This document shows, in pieces, positions 54,614 through 63,508 of a stretch of DNA of 63,508 nucleotides. Origin of the DNA: Acidobacteriota bacterium (GTDB lineage: Bacteria; Acidobacteriota; Thermoanaerobaculia; Multivoradales; JBCCEF01); contig JBCCHV010000039.1 in the NCBI GenBank assembly GCA_039028635.1, forward strand, positions 1-63,508, given 5' to 3'. A program made the position numbers and the translations under genes. Position 1 is the stretch's first letter. Every line of letters starts with the position of its first letter. The notes below the pieces were generated by a model, which did not search any database, had not been told where the DNA came from, and saw nothing but the letters and a program-made list of their open reading frames with translations.

Positions 54614-55285
54614 CTAGCTGCCGACCAGAGTCTCCTTGACCTTGCGCAGCGCCTCTTCCTTCTTTTTCAGCTCTTCCTCGATGCTCGCCAAGCGGGAGCG
54701 CAGCTTGCGAACTTCGGCCTGGAGGGCCTTGACCTCGGCCTCGGCGGCACTGCTCTCGGCCGAACCGGCCTCTTCCTGAGCCGCCAGGGCGGCGGCACAC
54801 TCGTGCGCCTCGGCAGCCCGTGCTTCGATCTGCTGGCGCAGCTCGGCCGCTTCCTGGCGGGCCGTTTGACGGGCTTCCTCTCCCTGACGCAGGGCGCCCC
54901 TCACCGCCGCGACCTCGGCGCGCCGGTCGAACTTGGGGAAGGAATCCTCGAGCTCGGCGAGGGCCTGGTCCGCCCGCTGAGAATCGCTCGCCGCGGCCTC
55001 GTCGCCCTGGGCCTGCAGAAGCGACGAGATCGCCAGCGAGAAAAGGGCATCGGCGCGCCGTGGATCGCCCTTCGGCAGGGCCTGCGCAAGTTGCTGAAAG
55101 CTGGCCATGGCGGTCGCGAGATCGCCCTGCTCGAGAGCCGCGGCCCCGTCCCGCTGCAAGCGGCGCGCTTCGCGCTTGCTCAAGCTCTCATCGGCGCCCT
55201 GAGCCCAGGCGCCGGCGACGGGCAGAAGCAGGAGCCCAGCGACCATCCAGATCGAGAGATACCTCAGGCTTGACGACTTCGACAC
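54614..55285 (-). CDS. Exported coiled-coil protein with TPR-like region
   Basis: 223 residues from a GTG after AAGGAGAATCGCC. Signal peptide to about residue 28 (VAGLLLLPVAGAWA). Residues 35-110 carry TPR-like helices (LQRDGAAALEQGDLATAMAS, FQQLAQALPKGDPRRADALF). From 115 to the end a continuous coiled coil (EAEVKALQAEVRKLRSRLAS, IEEELKKKEEALRKVKETL). Convergent with the receiver gene. Function unknown; scaffold or envelope role is possible. Confidence 0.8.
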   Translation of the reverse strand: MSKSSSLRYLSIWMVAGLLLLPVAGAWAQGADESLSKREARRLQRDGAAALEQGDLATAMASFQQLAQALPKGDPRRADALFSLAISSLLQAQGDEAAASDSQRADQALAELEDSFPKFDRRAEVAAVRGALRQGEEARQTARQEAAELRQQIEARAAEAHECAAALAAQEEAGSAESSAAEAEVKALQAEVRKLRSRLASIEEELKKKEEALRKVKETLVGS

Positions 55286-55397
55286 GGCGATTCTCCTTCC
55301 CCAGGAAATGATCCAGCAACGAAATGCATTTCGTCACCGGAAGTCCCCCGGGACGACCCGCCAACTCTACCAGGGGAGCGTCGCCCAGGTGGCGATG

Positions 55398-56342
55398 TCA
55401 GCCCTTGATTACCCGCGCTCCTGCGGTGGCTCGAACCACCAGTGGAGCTCCGCCCCCCTGGATCTCGCCACGCAGCATCGGCTTGCCCGGGCCGTCCTCC
55501 GCCGGCTCCCCCGCACGGGTCACCGGATAAGCGCTGCGGACCTTGCCATGGGGCGACTCGAGGTCGAGGTCGAGCCCGAGTCCCGGCGGCACCTGCACCG
55601 TGACCGCACCGTCGAGGGTGGTCAAGCGCAGCTCCTCGAGGTCACCGGCGGCCAGCCGAGCTTCGATGTCGCCGCGCTTGGTCTTCGCCACCACCGGCCC
55701 GGTGACATCGTCGATCTGGATGGTGCCGCTGCCGGTCGACGCCTCGACCTCGCCGTGATGGCCGTTCAGGTGCAAGGCGCCGGCGAGCGACTTGAGCTGG
55801 ACATCGCCGCGGGTTCCTCCGACATAGGCGGTGCCGCTCTGGGTCTGGATATCGATGTCGCCGATACAGCGGTCCACGGACAGCGAGCCGTTCTCGGCAC
55901 GAGCGAAGATCGAGCCCCGCACGCTGCGGAAGCTGAGCACCCCGAGGTTGGTGATGGCGCGCACGTCACCCTCGATCTCCTGCACCGTGATCGAGCCTCC
56001 CTCGGTCTCGATGTCGAGGTCGTAGCGGGTCGGCAGGCGCAACACATAGCGCACCTGCAATCGGTTCGACTCCATGCCGTAGAGGCCACGCTTGCCGCTG
56101 TAGTCGGAGGTCAGCAGAACGCCCTCCGGCGTCGGCGCCAGCTCGAAGGACAGCTCCTCGGCATCGCCGTCCTCGCGGTAGACCGTCAGCTCGACGGACT
56201 CTTGACTGCCACCCCGGACGACCACCGAGCCGAGATCGGAGCGCACCGTCAGCTTTCCGGCCGGCGACACCTGCAAGGTCTTGCGGACCGGCTCCGCGGA
56301 CAGCCCGCCCGAAAACAGGGCCAGCACGGCGATCCACCCCAT
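55398..56342 (-). CDS. DUF4097-type beta-repeat protein, exported
   Basis: 314 residues from the ATG at 56342; signal peptide to about residue 16 (WIAVLALFSGGLSAE). The chain is a long run of short strands: LTVRSDLGSVVVRGG, ITVQEIEGDVRAITNLG, GSIFARAENGSLSVDRCIGD, IDIQTQSGTAYVGGTRGD, QLKSLAGALHLNGHHG, TIQIDDVTGPVVAKTKRGD. It is typical of DUF4097/DUF2807 beta-helical repeats of unknown function, often found with anti-sigma or sensory envelope genes. Its own promoter is likely in the AT-rich stretch upstream. Confidence 0.88.
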   Translation of the reverse strand: MGWIAVLALFSGGLSAEPVRKTLQVSPAGKLTVRSDLGSVVVRGGSQESVELTVYREDGDAEELSFELAPTPEGVLLTSDYSGKRGLYGMESNRLQVRYVLRLPTRYDLDIETEGGSITVQEIEGDVRAITNLGVLSFRSVRGSIFARAENGSLSVDRCIGDIDIQTQSGTAYVGGTRGDVQLKSLAGALHLNGHHGEVEASTGSGTIQIDDVTGPVVAKTKRGDIEARLAAGDLEELRLTTLDGAVTVQVPPGLGLDLDLESPHGKVRSAYPVTRAGEPAEDGPGKPMLRGEIQGGGAPLVVRATAGARVIKG

Positions 56343-56379
56343 CACTGTTCGATTCCTCACGTCTCGATTCCTCACGACG

Positions 56380-56412
56380 ATAAAATTAATGAGTGCACAC
56401 TCTTCTATTTTA
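56380..56412 (-). promoter_or_regulatory. Possible operator/promoter of the DUF4097 gene
   Basis: GAGTG-CA-CACTC (56391-56402) is a short dyad flanked by an AT-rich stretch (TAAAATTAAT at 56381-56390) in otherwise GC-rich DNA, about 50 bases upstream of the gene's ATG. Confidence 0.35.
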
Positions 56413-56606
56413 CGACCCAACAGCCTCCCCAGGCTCTACGCGATCCCCTGCAAGGGCAGATTTCCCGGCCCTCGGGTCCCCACGAACCCGCTCCGGACCT
56501 CACCTGCACCGCTAGCTAGGTGCGGCGTCCCGGGACGATCGGGACGCCCGAATCGTGAGCAATCCCGGACAAATACGGCGCCGACGAAGGTGCTAGCCTG
56601 CTATTC

Positions 56607-58337
56607 ATGAGCATTCCGACGCCCCTCCGTGCTCCGCTGCTCACGCTCACTTTCTTGTTGGCCGCGATCCCCGCGGCGGCCGCCACAGGCCATCTCGCAC
56701 CAGCCGACTATGACTCCTCGTCGAGTCGCTTCGGCGGCGTGCTGTGCACTGTGGCGACCTGCGGCACGGGCTCCGCCGTCCTACCGGCAGGCGTCGATGT
56801 ATTCGCCTGGTTCGGCGGCGTCAAGGGCGTCGACCAGAGCACCCTGGAACGTCTGATCATGGTTCCCGATGCCGCCGGTGTCGAGCTCCAGATGCGCATT
56901 TCTCACCCGGTGATGAGCGGCAATGGACGCGATTACCTGAGCCTCGAGATCGACGGTCGCGAGGTCTTCCACCTCGCTGAGGGCAGCGCCGGCTACAGCG
57001 GCTTCCGGGACGTTCGCATCGACCTCACGCCTTTTGCCGACGGCCGGGAGCACCGCTTCTTGTTGCGCTCCGAGGTCTTCGGTCCCAAGGTCTCGAGCTT
57101 CTTCGTCACCGCTCTGGAGGTCGTCAAGGTGGCCAATCTCGGCGCCCTGATTTTCCGCGACGGCTTCGAGTCCGGCGACGTCCTCGCCTGGTCGAGCTCG
57201 GTCTCGGATCCCGAGTGCGAGGGCGACCGGGACAACGATCGCCTGCTCGATTGCTTCGAGACCAACGATGGCCTGTTCCAGGGGCCGACCCGCACCGGCA
57301 GCGATCCCGACGTCGCCGACACCGACGGCGATGGCATCGACGACGGTGACGAAGTCCTCGGGACGCTGGCCGGCCTCGACCTACCGGCGATGGGTACCAA
57401 TCCGGTGCGCAAGAGCCTGCTGGTGGAGTTCGACTGGTTCGACGACAACCTCGATCCCGGCATCTGCGGCGCCCACTCCCATCGTCCATCGGTGCCGATC
57501 ATCGACAAGCTTGCCGCCGCCTACGCCGACGGCGAGGCCACCAACCCGGACGGCAGCACCGGCGTCGACCTGATCGCCGATTTCGGCCAGGGAGGCGTCT
57601 TCACCGGCGGCAACCTGATCAACGACGCCGATGGCGTTCTGGTTGGCAACTCGAACGGTGCCGAGTTCCAGAACCACAAGGCGATCCACTTCGCGGCCAA
57701 CCGCGAGGGCTACTTCCACTACGGGATCCTGCCCCACCGCTTCAACACCAACAGCAGCTCTTCCGGCAACGGAGAGATCGGCGGCGACGACTTCATCGTC
57801 TCGATGTACTGCTTCGGCACCCTGCGCAACGTCTCGCACACGATGATGCACGAGATCGGCCACAACCTGGGCCTGCGTCACGGCGGCGACACCAACTGCA
57901 ACCACAAGCCGAATTACAACTCGGTGATGAACTATCGCTTCCAGTTCGATGGCGTCGACGACATCTGCACGCCGATCGGCAACCTGGTGCTCAACCTCTC
58001 CCTCGGGGACCGCATCACCCTCGACGAGAACGACCTCAACGAGAGCCTTGGCACCTGCGGCAACAACTGGTGGGACTGGGACGGCGACAACACCGAGGAG
58101 CCGTCGGTGACCGTCGACATCAACGATGACGACTCCAACCAGGTGACCAACTGCGGCGGTATCCTCACCGTGCTATCGGACTTCGATGACTGGGGCAACC
58201 TGGACTTCGCGGCGGTGGACGATGGCGACGGCGCCGCACCCCTGGGCACCGAGATCATCGACTGCGACAACCCGGTGCCGACGGGCGAGACGACCGACAA
58301 CCTGCTCGAGCGGCGGCCGATCTCCGCCAGTCGCTAG
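56607..58337 (+). CDS. Secreted metzincin-type zinc metalloprotease
   Basis: 576 residues; signal peptide to about residue 25 (LTLTFLLAAIPAAAA). A jelly-roll-like N-terminal domain (to about 185), then IFRDGFESGDVLAWSS, and Ca-binding DxDxDG repeats (ADTDGDGIDDGDE). The catalytic domain has HEIGHNLGLRH, a full HExxHxxGxxH, and Met-turn SVMNYRF. The C-terminal Asp/Asn-rich segment (SVTVDINDDDSNQVTNCGG) probably binds Ca. It ends in ISASR, immediately followed by a terminal inverted repeat, so the natural C-terminus may have been altered by the insertion. Confidence 0.88.
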   Translation: MSIPTPLRAPLLTLTFLLAAIPAAAATGHLAPADYDSSSSRFGGVLCTVATCGTGSAVLPAGVDVFAWFGGVKGVDQSTLERLIMVPDAAGVELQMRISHPVMSGNGRDYLSLEIDGREVFHLAEGSAGYSGFRDVRIDLTPFADGREHRFLLRSEVFGPKVSSFFVTALEVVKVANLGALIFRDGFESGDVLAWSSSVSDPECEGDRDNDRLLDCFETNDGLFQGPTRTGSDPDVADTDGDGIDDGDEVLGTLAGLDLPAMGTNPVRKSLLVEFDWFDDNLDPGICGAHSHRPSVPIIDKLAAAYADGEATNPDGSTGVDLIADFGQGGVFTGGNLINDADGVLVGNSNGAEFQNHKAIHFAANREGYFHYGILPHRFNTNSSSSGNGEIGGDDFIVSMYCFGTLRNVSHTMMHEIGHNLGLRHGGDTNCNHKPNYNSVMNYRFQFDGVDDICTPIGNLVLNLSLGDRITLDENDLNESLGTCGNNWWDWDGDNTEEPSVTVDINDDDSNQVTNCGGILTVLSDFDDWGNLDFAAVDDGDGAAPLGTEIIDCDNPVPTGETTDNLLERRPISASR

Positions 58338-58545
58338 CAGGCTGCTGAAAAAGCCGCGTGGCGGCTTATTCAGCGCCTGCTGTCTATTTCAGGGGGGCTA
58401 AAAGGCGCCCCCCTCAGGCGCGCGCGCATGTCGCGCGCCTTCACCCCCGTCCTCGGCGCCCTCGGCGCTGCCTCGCCCGCTGGACTCGGGGTCCCACGCG
58501 GGCCGGAAGTCCTCGAACCTGAAATTTTTCAGCAACCTGCTAGCG
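58332..58545. mobile_element. MITE-like element with about 20-bp terminal inverted repeats
   Basis: CTAGCAGGCTGCTGAAAAA at 58334-58352 and its complement TTTTTCAGCAACCTGCTAG at 58525-58543 match at 18 of 19 positions. Inside: a hairpin AAGCCGC-GTG-GCGGCTT, a GGGGGGC/GCCCCCC hairpin (from 58392), an 8-bp stem with loop CGCATGT (58418-58440) and a GGCGCC stretch, the same series as the repeat array at 14 kb. No ORF of note. The left end coincides with the TAG stop of the protease gene. Confidence 0.7.
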
Positions 58546-58591
58546 GCTTTTCCGAGAGGGGCTACACGCCTCTGCCTGCGCGTACTGGGCC

Positions 58592-58617
58592 GGCCCAAGA
58601 AGCGCGGTTCTTGGGCC
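58592..58617 (-). terminator. Hairpin after the acyltransferase gene
   Basis: GGCCCAAGAA (58592-58601) and TTCTTGGGCC (58608-58617) are perfect complements around GCGCGG, 29 bases beyond the minus-strand stop at 58647. Confidence 0.5.
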
Positions 58618-58646
58618 TCCTCTCCCGTGGCGCTGGCCGCCGGCCT

Positions 58647-59618
58647 TCAGCCGATATCGGGCCACAGATCCCGCAGGCAGAACCACTGGTGTGGATACTG
58701 CCCGATGACCTCCTCCATCGCCGCTGCCGCTCTGGCCACGGCGGCCTCGAGATCGGCCTGACGATCTTTGGAGCGAGGGACCTCGATCGGATCCCCGGTG
58801 ATCACCTGGTAGTGGCGCCGCCCGAGACGCAACACGAACACCGGTAGAACCGGAGCGCCAGCGCTGCGGGCGAGGGCCATCGGTCCCGCTGGAAAGAGAT
58901 AGGGGCGCCCGAAGAGGTTTCCCTCGACGATCTTGCCTCCGACGCGGGGACGATCTCCTTGCAAGGCAACGATCTCGCCGCGGCGGAGCGCCTCGAGCAG
59001 CGTGATCCCGAGTCGAGGGTCCGCTCCCGAGGCGAAATGGGTGTGGTAACCGGCGCCCATCCGCTCCCGAATCATGCCCGCCATGTAGGCCTGCGCCTTG
59101 GGATCCATCTCCTCCTCGCGGACCACGTGGACCGCCAGGCCGTCTCGATCCGTCGGCACCGCCGAGCCCACTTCCCAGCTGCCGATGTGGGCGGTCAGGA
59201 AAATCCAGCCATCGGGCTGCGCCAGGACCTGGTCCCAGCCCTCGGGCCGTAGCTGATCGACCTCGAAGCTCGCCCCTTCGAGGCGCTCGTAGCGCTCGGT
59301 CATGCACCAGGCGAACTGCCGCAGGGTGCTCACGATGCGCCGCTGCCGCTGCCAGAAGCCGCAGGGCCCGAGGGCCACCTCCAGGTTGTTGCCGATCGCC
59401 GCCGGGATGCGCCACAGGAGGGCCCAGGCGACCCACGCCGCGACCTGAATCACCGGGCCTTTTGCCCAGTCCGGCACGCGCCGCGCACCGAAAGCGTGGA
59501 GCTTGAACCAGAACACGCCGGTGACCTTGAGGGGCCCGAGCAGACGGCCCAGGAAGCCGAGCTCGGGAGCGTGGGGAGGAGCTCCCGGACGAGGACTACG
59601 GGGGTCAACGGGGGACAC
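58647..59618 (-). CDS. LpxL/HtrB-like lysophospholipid acyltransferase
   Basis: 323 residues; one hydrophobic segment at about 57-75 (VIQVAAWVAWALLW). The HxxxxE-type active site is LTAHIGSWEVG. IVEGNLFGRPYLFPAGPMAL is typical of the LpxL family. The C-terminal YPHQWFCLRDLW is the usual HQW ending. It lies nine bases after the MMPL exporter gene on the same strand. In aryl polyene clusters an LpxL-like acyltransferase and an MMPL exporter co-occur; here they are 25 kb from the hot-dog dehydratases. It could equally be a lipid A-like acyltransferase. Confidence 0.88.
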   Translation of the reverse strand: MSPVDPRSPRPGAPPHAPELGFLGRLLGPLKVTGVFWFKLHAFGARRVPDWAKGPVIQVAAWVAWALLWRIPAAIGNNLEVALGPCGFWQRQRRIVSTLRQFAWCMTERYERLEGASFEVDQLRPEGWDQVLAQPDGWIFLTAHIGSWEVGSAVPTDRDGLAVHVVREEEMDPKAQAYMAGMIRERMGAGYHTHFASGADPRLGITLLEALRRGEIVALQGDRPRVGGKIVEGNLFGRPYLFPAGPMALARSAGAPVLPVFVLRLGRRHYQVITGDPIEVPRSKDRQADLEAAVARAAAAMEEVIGQYPHQWFCLRDLWPDIG

Positions 59619-59627
59619 CGGCGGATT

Positions 59628-62024
59628 CTACTCGCGCCGCTCGCAGGCCGGCAGCAGAACCAGCGTCGCCAGCAGGCAGAGGAGCGTGCCGATCGCCACC
59701 AGCAAGCCGCCGTTGCGCAGCGCGGGCACCCGCGACAGCGCGAGGCTGCCGAATCCCAGGGCGGTGGTGAAGGTGGTGAGGCACATCGCCCGGCCGGCCA
59801 CCGAAACCGCATCACCGAGGCTGCCGTACCGCCGCCGGCCGTGCACCGCGTGTAGGCCGTCGTCGATGCCGATACCGAGCAGCAGGGGCGCCACCAGCAG
59901 CGAAAAGGGATCGATGACGAGACCGAAGGCGGCCCCCAGGCCGAGGGTCCAGAGGACGCCACAGCCCACCGGCACCAGCGCCAGCAGAGTCGATCGCGGG
60001 CGGCCTCGGAAGGACAGCAGCACGCAGAGGACGACCACCGCCAGAGACCAACCCCCGAGGGTGCGGAGATCGTCCGCCAGTAACTGCTTGATCTCACTTC
60101 CGAGGCGCGGAATCGAGGCCACCGCAATGGCGGGATCGATCGCCTCGAGGCGATCGAGGACTTCGCCGGGCGGCCCTTCGGGCCAGGCCCCCAAGGGCAT
60201 GGCGAAGGAGATCGCCAGCCGCGTGGCGTCGCCCTCAGAGCGAATCTGGCGCTGCAGTGTCGGCGGCAGGGCCGCCGGCTCCAATGCTGGCGGACCGGTC
60301 CCCGCGGCGAGCTCGTCGAGCACCGCCAGAGGGCGATCGAAGGCCGCCTCGGCCAGCCCCTGGGAAAGTAACGCCGAGCGCAGCTCCCGGGCCGCCGCCG
60401 CCGCCGGTTCCCCGGCGAGCTGGTCGCGCCGGCCAGGGACTTCGGCAAGGCCACGGGCCGGCGAGGTGACCTCGGCTCCCCAGGAAATCAGCTCCTCCTC
60501 GACGGCGCCGGCGAGGGCGAGGGCGGCGGGGAAATCGGCCGCCGTCACGATCGCCGTCGAGCGATCCAGACCAAGGGCGAATCCCGCGATGAGAGCCTGC
60601 TCGGCGGCCAGCGCCGGATGGTCGGCCGGTCGCAAGGCCCGCAGGTCGCCGCTGAAGCGGAGATTTCCGATCATCGCCAGCGACGCCAGGGACGCCAGGA
60701 TCGCCAGCGCCACCACCGAGCGGCGATAGCGCTGCCCCAGGGTCACCGCCAGCACCGAGAGTCCCCCCAAGGCCCGCCAGAGGGCTCCCTCGGGACCAAG
60801 GGCACGGGAGCCCGCAGTCAACACCAAAAAGCTCCCGCCGACCGCCATCGATGCCGCGAGGATGGCAGCGATGCCGGCCATCACCAGGAAGCCGAGCTCC
60901 TGGACCGGCGGGAAGTGGCCCTGCGCCAGGGCGGCGAAGGCGCCCACGGTGGTGAGCGCCGAAGTGAGAATGGCGGCCCCCGTCTCGCGCCAGGCGGTGA
61001 GCATGGCGCTGCCCGGGTCGAGGCCGCCGAGCCGAAGGTGGCGATAGCGCGAGGTGACATGAATGCCGTAGTCGACCCCCAGGCCGAGCAGAATGGCTGC
61101 GAAGGAGACCGAGAGGGCGCTCAAGGGAGCTCCCCGCAGCACCGCCCAGCCGGCAGTCCAGAGGACCCCGACGGCGACCGACAGGAGCACCGCCACGGGT
61201 GCCGAGGGGCCACGAAAGTAGAGCAGCAGAAGCAACGCTACGCCGACTCCCGAAGCCCCCAGGGTGCGCCCGAGGTTGCGCCGGAAGAGGGCTTCGTCCT
61301 GGGCGGCATAGAGGGGCCCGCCAACCGCCTGCAGGGCGACCTCGACGCCCAGACCTCGCTCCGTCGCCGACCGTGCCGTTTCGAGGGCCGCCAGCAGGGC
61401 GCGCCCGACGGCCCCTTCATCCGGACCTCCGGCGGGCGTGACGATGACCAGCGCGGCGCCGCCGTCTCGGGACAAGAAGCCACCGGTCACCGGATCGACC
61501 AGGTGTGGTCCGGAAGGCAGCAGAGCGGTGGCGAAGCCGAGCGGATCGGCGACCGCCAGAGTCGCCGCGAAGGACCCCGCCGGCGAACGCAATCGACGAC
61601 GCAGCTCGGCGATTCTCGGCGCGATGGATGCGGGGTCGAGCCGTTCGGCGACCACCTCCCGAGGCGCCGTCAACGGTGCCCGGGGCAGGATTTCCCGGCG
61701 CAAGAGGTCCAGGTCTTCGGCGCTCAGGGCCCCTTGGGCGAGGTCGACCGCGGCGGTCGCCTCGAGCTCGTCCGCCAGCACGACCGCCGCCTCGACCAGC
61801 AGCTCTTCGTCGGCTCCGTCGACGGTGACGATGACGAAGACCTGCTCGAGGCCACCGAACTCGGCGAGAAAGGTGCGGTAGTCATCGGCCGCCGATCGAC
61901 CTTCCGGCAGCAGATCGACGATTCCAGTGGCGATGTCGAGGCGCGACAGTGAGAGGGCCGCCAGCCAGGAAACCAGCAGCGCCGCCAGCAGGGCGAAGAT
62001 CCAGGGAGTGCGCCCCGCGGCCAT
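59628..62024 (-). CDS. MMPL/RND family transporter
   Basis: 798 residues from the ATG at 62024 (AAGRTPWIFALLAALLVSWL); upstream starts are less likely. About twelve membrane helices in two halves, each with a large periplasmic loop: residues about 40-210 and 420-600. FAAILLGLGVDYGIHVTSRY and PLLLGIGIDDGLHAVHGRRR are the paired GxxxDYG/GxxDD signatures of MMPL/HAE3-type exporters, with the proton-relay Asp. Likely exports a lipid-like product, perhaps that of the coupled acyltransferase. Confidence 0.9.
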   Translation of the reverse strand: MAAGRTPWIFALLAALLVSWLAALSLSRLDIATGIVDLLPEGRSAADDYRTFLAEFGGLEQVFVIVTVDGADEELLVEAAVVLADELEATAAVDLAQGALSAEDLDLLRREILPRAPLTAPREVVAERLDPASIAPRIAELRRRLRSPAGSFAATLAVADPLGFATALLPSGPHLVDPVTGGFLSRDGGAALVIVTPAGGPDEGAVGRALLAALETARSATERGLGVEVALQAVGGPLYAAQDEALFRRNLGRTLGASGVGVALLLLLYFRGPSAPVAVLLSVAVGVLWTAGWAVLRGAPLSALSVSFAAILLGLGVDYGIHVTSRYRHLRLGGLDPGSAMLTAWRETGAAILTSALTTVGAFAALAQGHFPPVQELGFLVMAGIAAILAASMAVGGSFLVLTAGSRALGPEGALWRALGGLSVLAVTLGQRYRRSVVALAILASLASLAMIGNLRFSGDLRALRPADHPALAAEQALIAGFALGLDRSTAIVTAADFPAALALAGAVEEELISWGAEVTSPARGLAEVPGRRDQLAGEPAAAAARELRSALLSQGLAEAAFDRPLAVLDELAAGTGPPALEPAALPPTLQRQIRSEGDATRLAISFAMPLGAWPEGPPGEVLDRLEAIDPAIAVASIPRLGSEIKQLLADDLRTLGGWSLAVVVLCVLLSFRGRPRSTLLALVPVGCGVLWTLGLGAAFGLVIDPFSLLVAPLLLGIGIDDGLHAVHGRRRYGSLGDAVSVAGRAMCLTTFTTALGFGSLALSRVPALRNGGLLVAIGTLLCLLATLVLLPACERRE

Positions 62025-62121
62025 GGAAGAAACTCTAGCAGGCTTGCTCTCCCCTTTCGGCGTCGACTGTGGAAGACTTCCGATGTCTATCGTCGCCCAT
62101 CGGGGACGCCGTGAGGAAACC

Positions 62122-63402
62122 ATGACAAAGCCCAAGGTCGTGATCATCGGAGGCGGCTTCGGCGGCCTGCAGTGTGCGAAGAAACTCGATGGCCGCGAGG
62201 TCGACGTGCTGCTGGTGGACCGCAACAACTACCACCTGTTCACGCCCCTCCTCTACCAGGTGGCGAGCTCCCTGCTCAATCCCTCGGACATCGCCTATCC
62301 GCTGCGCAAGATGTTCCGTGGCTCTCCCAACGTTCGCTTCCGGCGCTCTCAGGTGAGTGACATCGACCTCGACCGGCAGCGGGTGACCACCACCGGCGGC
62401 GACCAGCTGCCCTACGACTACCTGGTGCTCGCCGCCGGCAGCGAGTCGAACTTCTTCGGCAATCGCGAGATCGCCCGTCAGTCCATCGGGCTGAAAGATC
62501 TCGACGAGGCTCTGCAACTGCGGAATCACATCCTCACCTGCCTCGACAAGGCCAGCCGCTCGCGCGATGCCGACGACATCCAGCGCTGGCTGACCTTCGT
62601 CATCGTGGGCGGCGGTCCAACCGGCGTCGAGTACGCCGGCGCCCTGGCGGAGCTCTTCCGCCTGATCCTGCGAGCCGAGTACCCGGAGCTCGCAGACTAT
62701 CGGCCACGCATCGTCCTGGTGGAGGCCGCGGAGCGCCTGCTGCCACCGTTCGCCCCCCGCCTCGGTGCCTATGCCGAGAAGGTCCTGCGCCGGCTCGAGG
62801 TCGAAGTGCGCACCGGCGTGCGGGTCGAGGATGCGGACGACAACAGCGTCACCCTTTCGACCGGCGAATCCATCGCCTCGCGCACCCTGGTGTGGGCGGC
62901 TGGCGTTCGCCCCACCGACCTGGCCGAGGAGGTGGCGGCGGAGCGCAGCCGCAGCCGACGCCTGTCGGTCGACGCCTTCCTGCGCCTCGACGGGCGCGAC
63001 GACGTCTTCGCCATCGGTGACCTCGCCTCGGTGTTGGAAGACGGCCAGGAGCTCCCGATGCTGAGCCCACCGGCCATGCAGGCCGGTCGCTACGTCGCCC
63101 GGCGGCTGCTCGCTCAGATTCGCAATCGCCCCCTGCCGAAGCCTTTCAGGTATCACGACAAGGGCACGATGGCGGTGATCGGACGCAACGCCGCCGTCGC
63201 CCAGACCGGGCGCCTCAGGCTCACCGGCTTCATCGGCTGGCTGGCCTGGCTCGGGCTCCATCTCTACTACTTGGTGGGATTCCGCAACCGGCTAGCGGTA
63301 GTGCTCTCCTGGGGCTTCAATTACGTACGCTCGGACCGACCGGTGCGCATCATCACCCGCGCCAAGGCCGACCCCTTCGCGGAGGCCGACGCTCAGAGTT
63401 AG
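62122..63402 (+). CDS. ndh: Type II NADH dehydrogenase (NDH-2)
   Basis: 426 residues from the ATG at 62122, preceded by TGAGGAAACC. FAD motif VIIGGGFGGLQCAKKL, quinone-site region NNYHLFTPLLYQVASSLL, NADH motif VIVGGGPTGVEYAGALAEL, then DVFAIGDLASV and the C-terminal membrane-associated WLAWLGLHLYYLVGFRNRL. It passes electrons from NADH to quinone without pumping protons. The stop TAG is followed directly by CAGGGGGGCTAAAGGCC, shared with the repeats at 14 and 58 kb. Confidence 0.95.
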   Translation: MTKPKVVIIGGGFGGLQCAKKLDGREVDVLLVDRNNYHLFTPLLYQVASSLLNPSDIAYPLRKMFRGSPNVRFRRSQVSDIDLDRQRVTTTGGDQLPYDYLVLAAGSESNFFGNREIARQSIGLKDLDEALQLRNHILTCLDKASRSRDADDIQRWLTFVIVGGGPTGVEYAGALAELFRLILRAEYPELADYRPRIVLVEAAERLLPPFAPRLGAYAEKVLRRLEVEVRTGVRVEDADDNSVTLSTGESIASRTLVWAAGVRPTDLAEEVAAERSRSRRLSVDAFLRLDGRDDVFAIGDLASVLEDGQELPMLSPPAMQAGRYVARRLLAQIRNRPLPKPFRYHDKGTMAVIGRNAAVAQTGRLRLTGFIGWLAWLGLHLYYLVGFRNRLAVVLSWGFNYVRSDRPVRIITRAKADPFAEADAQS

Positions 63403-63508
63403 CAGGGGGGCTAAAGGCCACTGCTGTCCCACAAACTGGGAGGGTAGAGGCAAGAAGGCCTGGTTTCTGAGTCCGTTGTTACAATGAAGGTGCGACCCAA
63501 ACCATTGA
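63403..63508. repeat. Partial copy of the stop-adjacent hairpin repeat
   Basis: GGGGGGCTAAAGG directly after the ndh stop matches GGGGGGCTAAAAGG of the 58 kb element and GGGGGCTAGG after the HTH gene at 13.98 kb. AGCAG and CTGCT flank it as a weak stem. The remaining 75 bases to the window end show no gene. Confidence 0.45.

Overview
The window is a GC-rich bacterial chromosome segment with dense genes, many GTG/TTG starts and many 1-4 base stop/start overlaps. An exosortase H locus, several large secreted metalloproteases, multihaem cytochromes and cytoplasmic FHA/kinase proteins together suggest a Gram-negative, soil- or sediment-type lineage such as Acidobacteriota (Thermoanaerobaculia-like). 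This is inferred from gene content only; there is no rRNA marker in the window. No tRNA, rRNA, prophage or CRISPR was found.

Layout. 1-2.0 kb: the 5' two thirds of a secreted SdrD-like protein and a small protein (minus). 2.0-7.7 kb: a minus-strand run pyrR-pyrB-pyrC, an inositol-phosphatase-like gene, a frameshift-split M23 peptidase and a bactofilin-like protein. 7.8-13.4 kb (plus): exosortase H, its membrane partner, smc, and a phosphopantetheinyl transferase. 13.5-16 kb: a small HTH protein, a repeat array with covarying hairpins, and a minus-strand MbtH / S51-like peptidase / unknown-protein operon. 16.3-18.2 kb: htpG. 18.7-26.5 kb (plus): secreted metalloproteases, a FAN1-like VRR-NUC protein and a wax-ester-synthase/DGAT-like acyltransferase. 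26.6-27.6 kb: a DUF3179 gene interrupted by one in-frame TGA exactly where the family has the first Cys of its CPLC motif, with a bacterial SECIS-like hairpin just downstream; I read it as a selenoprotein gene. 27.9-32 kb (minus): a MauG-like dihaem lipoprotein, an unknown lipoprotein, a small protein and an AstE/AspA-type deacylase. 32.2-34.2 kb (plus): a flavin halogenase-like oxidoreductase overlapped by two hot-dog dehydratases. 34.4-36.9 kb: three unknown proteins, one roadblock-like.

37.1-54.6 kb: an uninterrupted plus-strand run of eleven genes that I do not recognise as a named system. It encodes three multihaem c cytochromes (5, 8 and 10 CxxCH), a His-rich outer-membrane barrel, a protein fusing two cyclic-nucleotide-binding domains to a four-cluster ferredoxin, a membrane cytochrome with two H-x13-H pairs, a double FHA protein, a fusion of flavin reductase, two FHA domains and an atypical ferredoxin, a receiver-Ser/Thr kinase fusion, a hybrid histidine kinase and a single receiver. 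The content fits a cell-envelope electron conduit wired to cyclic-nucleotide, phospho-threonine and phosphorelay signalling.

54.6-63.5 kb: a periplasmic coiled-coil protein and a DUF4097 protein (minus), a metzincin protease ending at the edge of a short inverted-repeat element, an LpxL-like acyltransferase with an MMPL exporter (minus), and a type II NADH dehydrogenase.
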